From Zelonia costaricensis (lineage: Eukaryota; Euglenozoa; Kinetoplastea; Trypanosomatida; Trypanosomatidae): a stretch of DNA of 19,637 bases. The notes under the pieces were generated by a model, which was not told the DNA's origin, ran no database searches, and saw only the letters and a program-made list of their open reading frames with translations. The DNA lies in the NCBI GenBank assembly GCA_030849075.1, contig JASAOO010003055.1, positions 1 to 19,637 of the forward strand, given 5' to 3'. Position 1 is the stretch's first letter; each line of letters starts with the position of its first letter. The translations under genes were made by a program, and so were the position numbers. Shown piece by piece: positions 17,601-19,637 of the stretch.

Positions 17601-18509
17601 GCCGCATCGCGACCGGGGCTGCCCACCTTCCGCCCGCGCGGCGAAGTCTCCTCTCCTGACACCGGGCCGCTGGGCGTCGCCCACCCCGCTGCGCCACACC
17701 AGCTGCAGCTGGCCATGGCAGGTAGCGCGTCCTCGCACCTTTCGAGTGGGCCTGGGACTGGGCGCTGCGCCGCCTCCGTGGGCCGAGTCTCACGTGACAA
17801 CAGCGGCTTCTATAAGAGCCGCGTCGGGGCCACGACCGCACCACCGGTGTCGCACGTCGAGTCGCCGAGCACCGCGGCAGGTGCGGCGACCACCGCCTCC
17901 GCGGAGGGCCCGTACGTCGGTAGCTTCGTGGAGAAGCTCTTCTCCTCCTTCTGCCCCACGGTGGGGGGCCTCAACAACAACGCGGCCGGCACCAGCGACG
18001 GCGAGGACGGGGACCCCAACGCCTCCACGCGCGTGCGCGACATCTCGTCCGCGCCGCCGCAGTCGCTGGCGTACCGCCGCCGCAACACCAACGCGGGCAT
18101 CAACTCGAGCTTTACCGGCACTCGCAGCTCCCCACCGGTGCTGACGCTGAGTGGCAGCTTCAGCAACCTCTCCATGCGTAGCTCGCAGAGGCTGCAGTGG
18201 ATTGCTGGGCAGTCTAAGGTCGCTGGCGAGCATGTGAAGGTCGCGGCCCAGAACCTGACGGTGACGGTGGGCGCGGCGGTGGCGACGGCCTCCGACCTCG
18301 TCCAGCAGCACGGCCCGCCCGCCGTGAATGGGCTCGTGAGTGTGCTGAACTTCGTGAAGGACAACGTGCTGACGCCTGAGAACGTGTCGATGATGCAGAC
18401 CGTCGTCACCCCCATGGTGATGGTCTGCTCCCTGCTGGCGATTGTCTATCTCATCATCTCCAGCGGCGGCGACGGCAGCGAAGCCTTCCTCGAGGGTGGG
18501 GGGCTGTGA
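14628..18509 (+). CDS. Tail-anchored protein with a probable split MSP (VAP-like) domain
   Basis: A 1293-residue protein, mostly Ser/Gly/Pro/Thr-rich and disordered, with a few conserved-looking islands. In order they match strands of the major sperm protein domain of VAP proteins: GKIQIDITNTSGRPQYATV (14-32); SLIVSLRASHPQFFYYRGP (67-85); DCVLLPGERRTFMLEVDTP (214-232), where VAP has the Pro-Gly strand-turn; and RPTFYVYYAPLGDE (530-543), where VAP has a strand ending in F-A-P. A helix follows (about 546-573). The islands are parted by about 33, 129 and 297 residues of low complexity. The C-terminus has an Ala/Val-rich helical region (1185-1228) and one hydrophobic segment at about 1259-1277 with only 16 residues after it, a tail anchor. 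I infer an ER-type membrane protein facing the cytosol. The start is the ATG at 14628; the in-frame GTG just before it is not needed. An eight-G run near 15441 is a possible sequencing weak point, but the frame continues cleanly through it. Confidence 0.85.
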   Translation: MPLIRVTQLLTSEGKIQIDITNTSGRPQYATVAQQRQDTTSTDHPLHPGLDDGHHGPDVPDRDEPCSLIVSLRASHPQFFYYRGPQQRSMTSAHSVTSPLHLPGSGGGNSNGAGAGTGNNHGAGAGGGSGAGAGAHQRGPSSLWALEAIDPVIAEVSRQSWEDAGFAPLAPLDEGKLERGASPVTSQRSLSNMACASPAAGDDRPLLVREELGDCVLLPGERRTFMLEVDTPSVINRLMAPLAPRKTRAQAPPSPAPLPNAPTSSGRRSREGGGGGGRRSSLHPRFDVDDSVPSDKNTEHSFNSRTRGATNVFQPETPSGGGDRGGSLAPSSVAHSRRQAGTAGSTASDSNGDMDGSSSAAGVGTQHHTTYSGPTMLSKTQNPSSWTLPWGSPGESSNRPDPTQRNRHRSHQRHDGDDEDDHASASLPQPLSIAYDSTTTHGSADASQRGAAGAANGRTLGSRESSCDYAVPTPSMATPTSSSASVRTDPRAASSSHSAPNVRPGGATSSAVSAPAPVHRWSNPGTASQRPTFYVYYAPLGDENKCVDQARKWLLKEQQAYRTWLDQTVHLVTSLERRREHGWERTGRHTVKSTQPSLGARRVLPPALGELVRWRADLDGGGGDGGGSGGGGAVGDATAPSALTVAALHYYYGGLPAHSVVPRSISRLAAGNTSATRERPVGRYSFTSSGGGRGGERDENVVTPPPSFASSRHNRTSKKAQKMFRPERQGSGTVVLPLRLSRQPPATLSTAPTVAAPPTRPTSSQAKSIKAAATPKALPRSADFLGSSASLRSDLGPDERPAAGAPDWEHPHSAWLAEESRGRATGSVAASVSAGGGGSAEGSGNSAVAARLQPSSRFLRPYDSTAAHRPYDGNTSELGEYRCTSTPTSESRRFDVVQERPRFKSGRGLALLEDSITTPPSPSHTSGADYLDTLLENKYSFLAASNTKLGRTETLDPATAEMAAVRLSPSRASSYTDPHSGTGWLGSSTENAASRPGLPTFRPRGEVSSPDTGPLGVAHPAAPHQLQLAMAGSASSHLSSGPGTGRCAASVGRVSRDNSGFYKSRVGATTAPPVSHVESPSTAAGAATTASAEGPYVGSFVEKLFSSFCPTVGGLNNNAAGTSDGEDGDPNASTRVRDISSAPPQSLAYRRRNTNAGINSSFTGTRSSPPVLTLSGSFSNLSMRSSQRLQWIAGQSKVAGEHVKVAAQNLTVTVGAAVATASDLVQQHGPPAVNGLVSVLNFVKDNVLTPENVSMMQTVVTPMVMVCSLLAIVYLIISSGGDGSEAFLEGGGL

Positions 18510-18512
18510 CGG

Positions 18513-18544
18513 TTGTGTGTGTGCGTGTGTGTGTGTGTGTGTGT
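18513..18544. repeat. (TG)n tract right after a stop codon
   Basis: A TG run of about 32 bases with one C interruption starts four bases after the stop codon of the MSP-like gene. Confidence 0.8.
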
Positions 18545-18725
18545 TACTGTCTGTGTGGGTGGGTGGGTTTTTGTAGCGGCTGACGTCGTTGAGTTGTGGT
18601 GATGGTAGTGGCGGTGATGGTGGTGCCCCCGCCTCTCATTGCCCTTCATGCCCACCTCCCCCTTCCTTTCCATTTCCTTTTGTGTTTCACTGTGCGTTAA
18701 GATCCTGTCTTGACGGTTGCGTCGT

Positions 18726-18749
18726 TGTGTGTGTGTGTGTGTGTGTGTG
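18726..18749. repeat. (TG)n tract
   Basis: A pure TG run of about 24 bases in the downstream spacer, followed directly by a CAG. Confidence 0.8.
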
Positions 18750-19637
18750 CAGAGGGAGATGCAGACGGAGCGAAAAGGGGGAGGACAAGGAAGACGGCAC
18801 CGGCTGGTTATCGGCATCAGCCTATTCCTCGCACCCTCTTCGAATTCAATTTGTTTGTGATCTTCTCCTCCCTCCCTCCCCTTACCACAGCGCACGCTCC
18901 TCTGCCGCCTTGACTCAACCTGCCCTACGTCCCACCCACCCCCCACCGCCTGTTCCCGCTTCACCTCGCCAGTGCACTGCACCGCACGCGCCAGCCCCTT
19001 TCACGGAGCCTCTTATCCAACCCACACACACATAGCCGCTCCCCGTTGCGTGACGTCCGTAGCGCAGTGTTGCTGTGCGTTCTCCTCTGTCTTTTGTTTT
19101 CCTTTTCCGCTCTTCGTCTGCCGTCTCCATGCGACAGCCCGGGTCCCTGTACATGCTCGATGCGCCGCGGCACACGCGAAACAGAAAACAAACGAAAGCA
19201 AATGCACGACGGGACCGTCAGCGCGACACGACGCAGTCGTGAGGCGGGTGCGAGACGTTCCGGAGCGGGCCCCTTCACCAACCAGCAGCGGGAACTGACG
19301 TGCCTCCTCTACGGCTGCGCGGTCCATCTTCTAGCGGTGAGGAGGTGGTGGTGCCGACGTGCCACTGCAGGAGCGATGCGTTTCACCACGCACACTGCGA
19401 GGCCTGCGCTGACGCGACGTCGAACATGAACACCGCCTCCTTCGTCATCCTTTTCACGGTGGCACGCCGCCGCGCCCCCCCCCCCACTCCCCACCCACAA
19501 CCTCCACCTCCGTTCTTTGATGTTCTGCATCGTTGCGAAGTCGCACGGAGCTCGTCCGGGGTCGCTGACGTCCTTGCTTCCCCCCCCCCCCCTCTTCATC
19601 CCTCGCCTCACCCTCCCCCACCTCCTCCCGGCTGCCA

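Larger units (their letters stand above)
18510..19637. other. Downstream intergenic region to the window edge
   Basis: No credible gene in about 1.1 kb. TG tracts (18513-18544, 18726-18749) lie in the presumed 3' UTR, with a GATGGTGGTG-like G/T-rich stretch at about 18597-18630. CT-rich DNA follows (about 18860-19130), then a more balanced GC-rich stretch (about 19140-19440). The last 190 bases are pyrimidine-rich again and could be the acceptor region of the next gene, which lies outside the window. An ATG at 19426 opens a frame to the edge, but its codons come mainly from the C-rich tract. Confidence 0.6.

Noticed and set aside
19426..19637. ATG frame open to the right edge
   Set aside because: It has about 70 codons dominated by a C-rich tract giving Pro runs, with no pyrimidine-tract-plus-AG layout clearly before it. 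The region is more likely the acceptor zone of the next gene.
1..19637. tRNA, rRNA, CRISPR array or intact transposon
   Set aside because: By eye I saw no cloverleaf with internal promoter boxes, no spaced repeats of CRISPR type, and no reverse transcriptase or transposase frame. A dedicated scan was not possible.

Overview
The window looks like a piece of a trypanosomatid chromosome, most likely Leishmaniinae (Leishmania or a close relative such as Leptomonas, Crithidia or Endotrypanum). The reasons are: five intronless protein genes all on the + strand; very high G/C at third codon positions inside the genes; long CT-rich intergenic DNA in which pyrimidine tracts followed by an AG precede each start codon (the trans-splicing acceptor signature); and many (CA)n/(TG)n tracts. 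The species cannot be fixed from the sequence alone. The arrangement fits one segment of a polycistronic transcription unit read left to right, so neighbouring genes need not be related in function.

Layout: 1-820 is pyrimidine-rich leader DNA. 821-1786 encodes a secreted or surface cysteine-rich protein with a signal peptide, four modules each ending in a Cys-Cys pair, and a weak GPI-type tail. 1787-4379 is a 2.6 kb gene-free stretch of alternating CA and TG tracts and homopolymers; it contains an assembly scar at the N at 2508. 4380-5333 encodes the SPC22/23 (SPCS3) subunit of the ER signal peptidase complex, enlarged by two insertions. 5334-6015 is an intergenic stretch whose middle part (about 5530-5870) is not pyrimidine-rich and could be a degenerate retroposon. 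6016-6732 encodes a small 238-residue protein with a faint resemblance to the LLC1/CIMIP1 (C20orf85) group of ciliary microtubule inner proteins. 6733-7964 is intergenic and carries a second N at 6982. 7965-13259 encodes a 1764-residue low-complexity protein with a probable split PH-like domain and two coiled coils. 13260-14627 is intergenic. 14628-18509 encodes a 1293-residue protein whose conserved blocks are best read as a VAP-type MSP domain broken apart by very large low-complexity insertions and closed by a C-terminal tail anchor. 18510-19637 is intergenic to the window edge.

The most interesting items are the proposed exploded MSP domain of the last gene, the possible microtubule inner protein, and the four-module cysteine-rich surface protein. 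There is no operon logic beyond shared transcription. Two or three of the products (signal peptidase subunit, tail-anchored MSP-like protein, secreted Cys-rich protein) act in or pass through the ER. That is a coincidence of neighbourhood unless shown otherwise. No tRNA, rRNA, CRISPR or intact transposon was seen.
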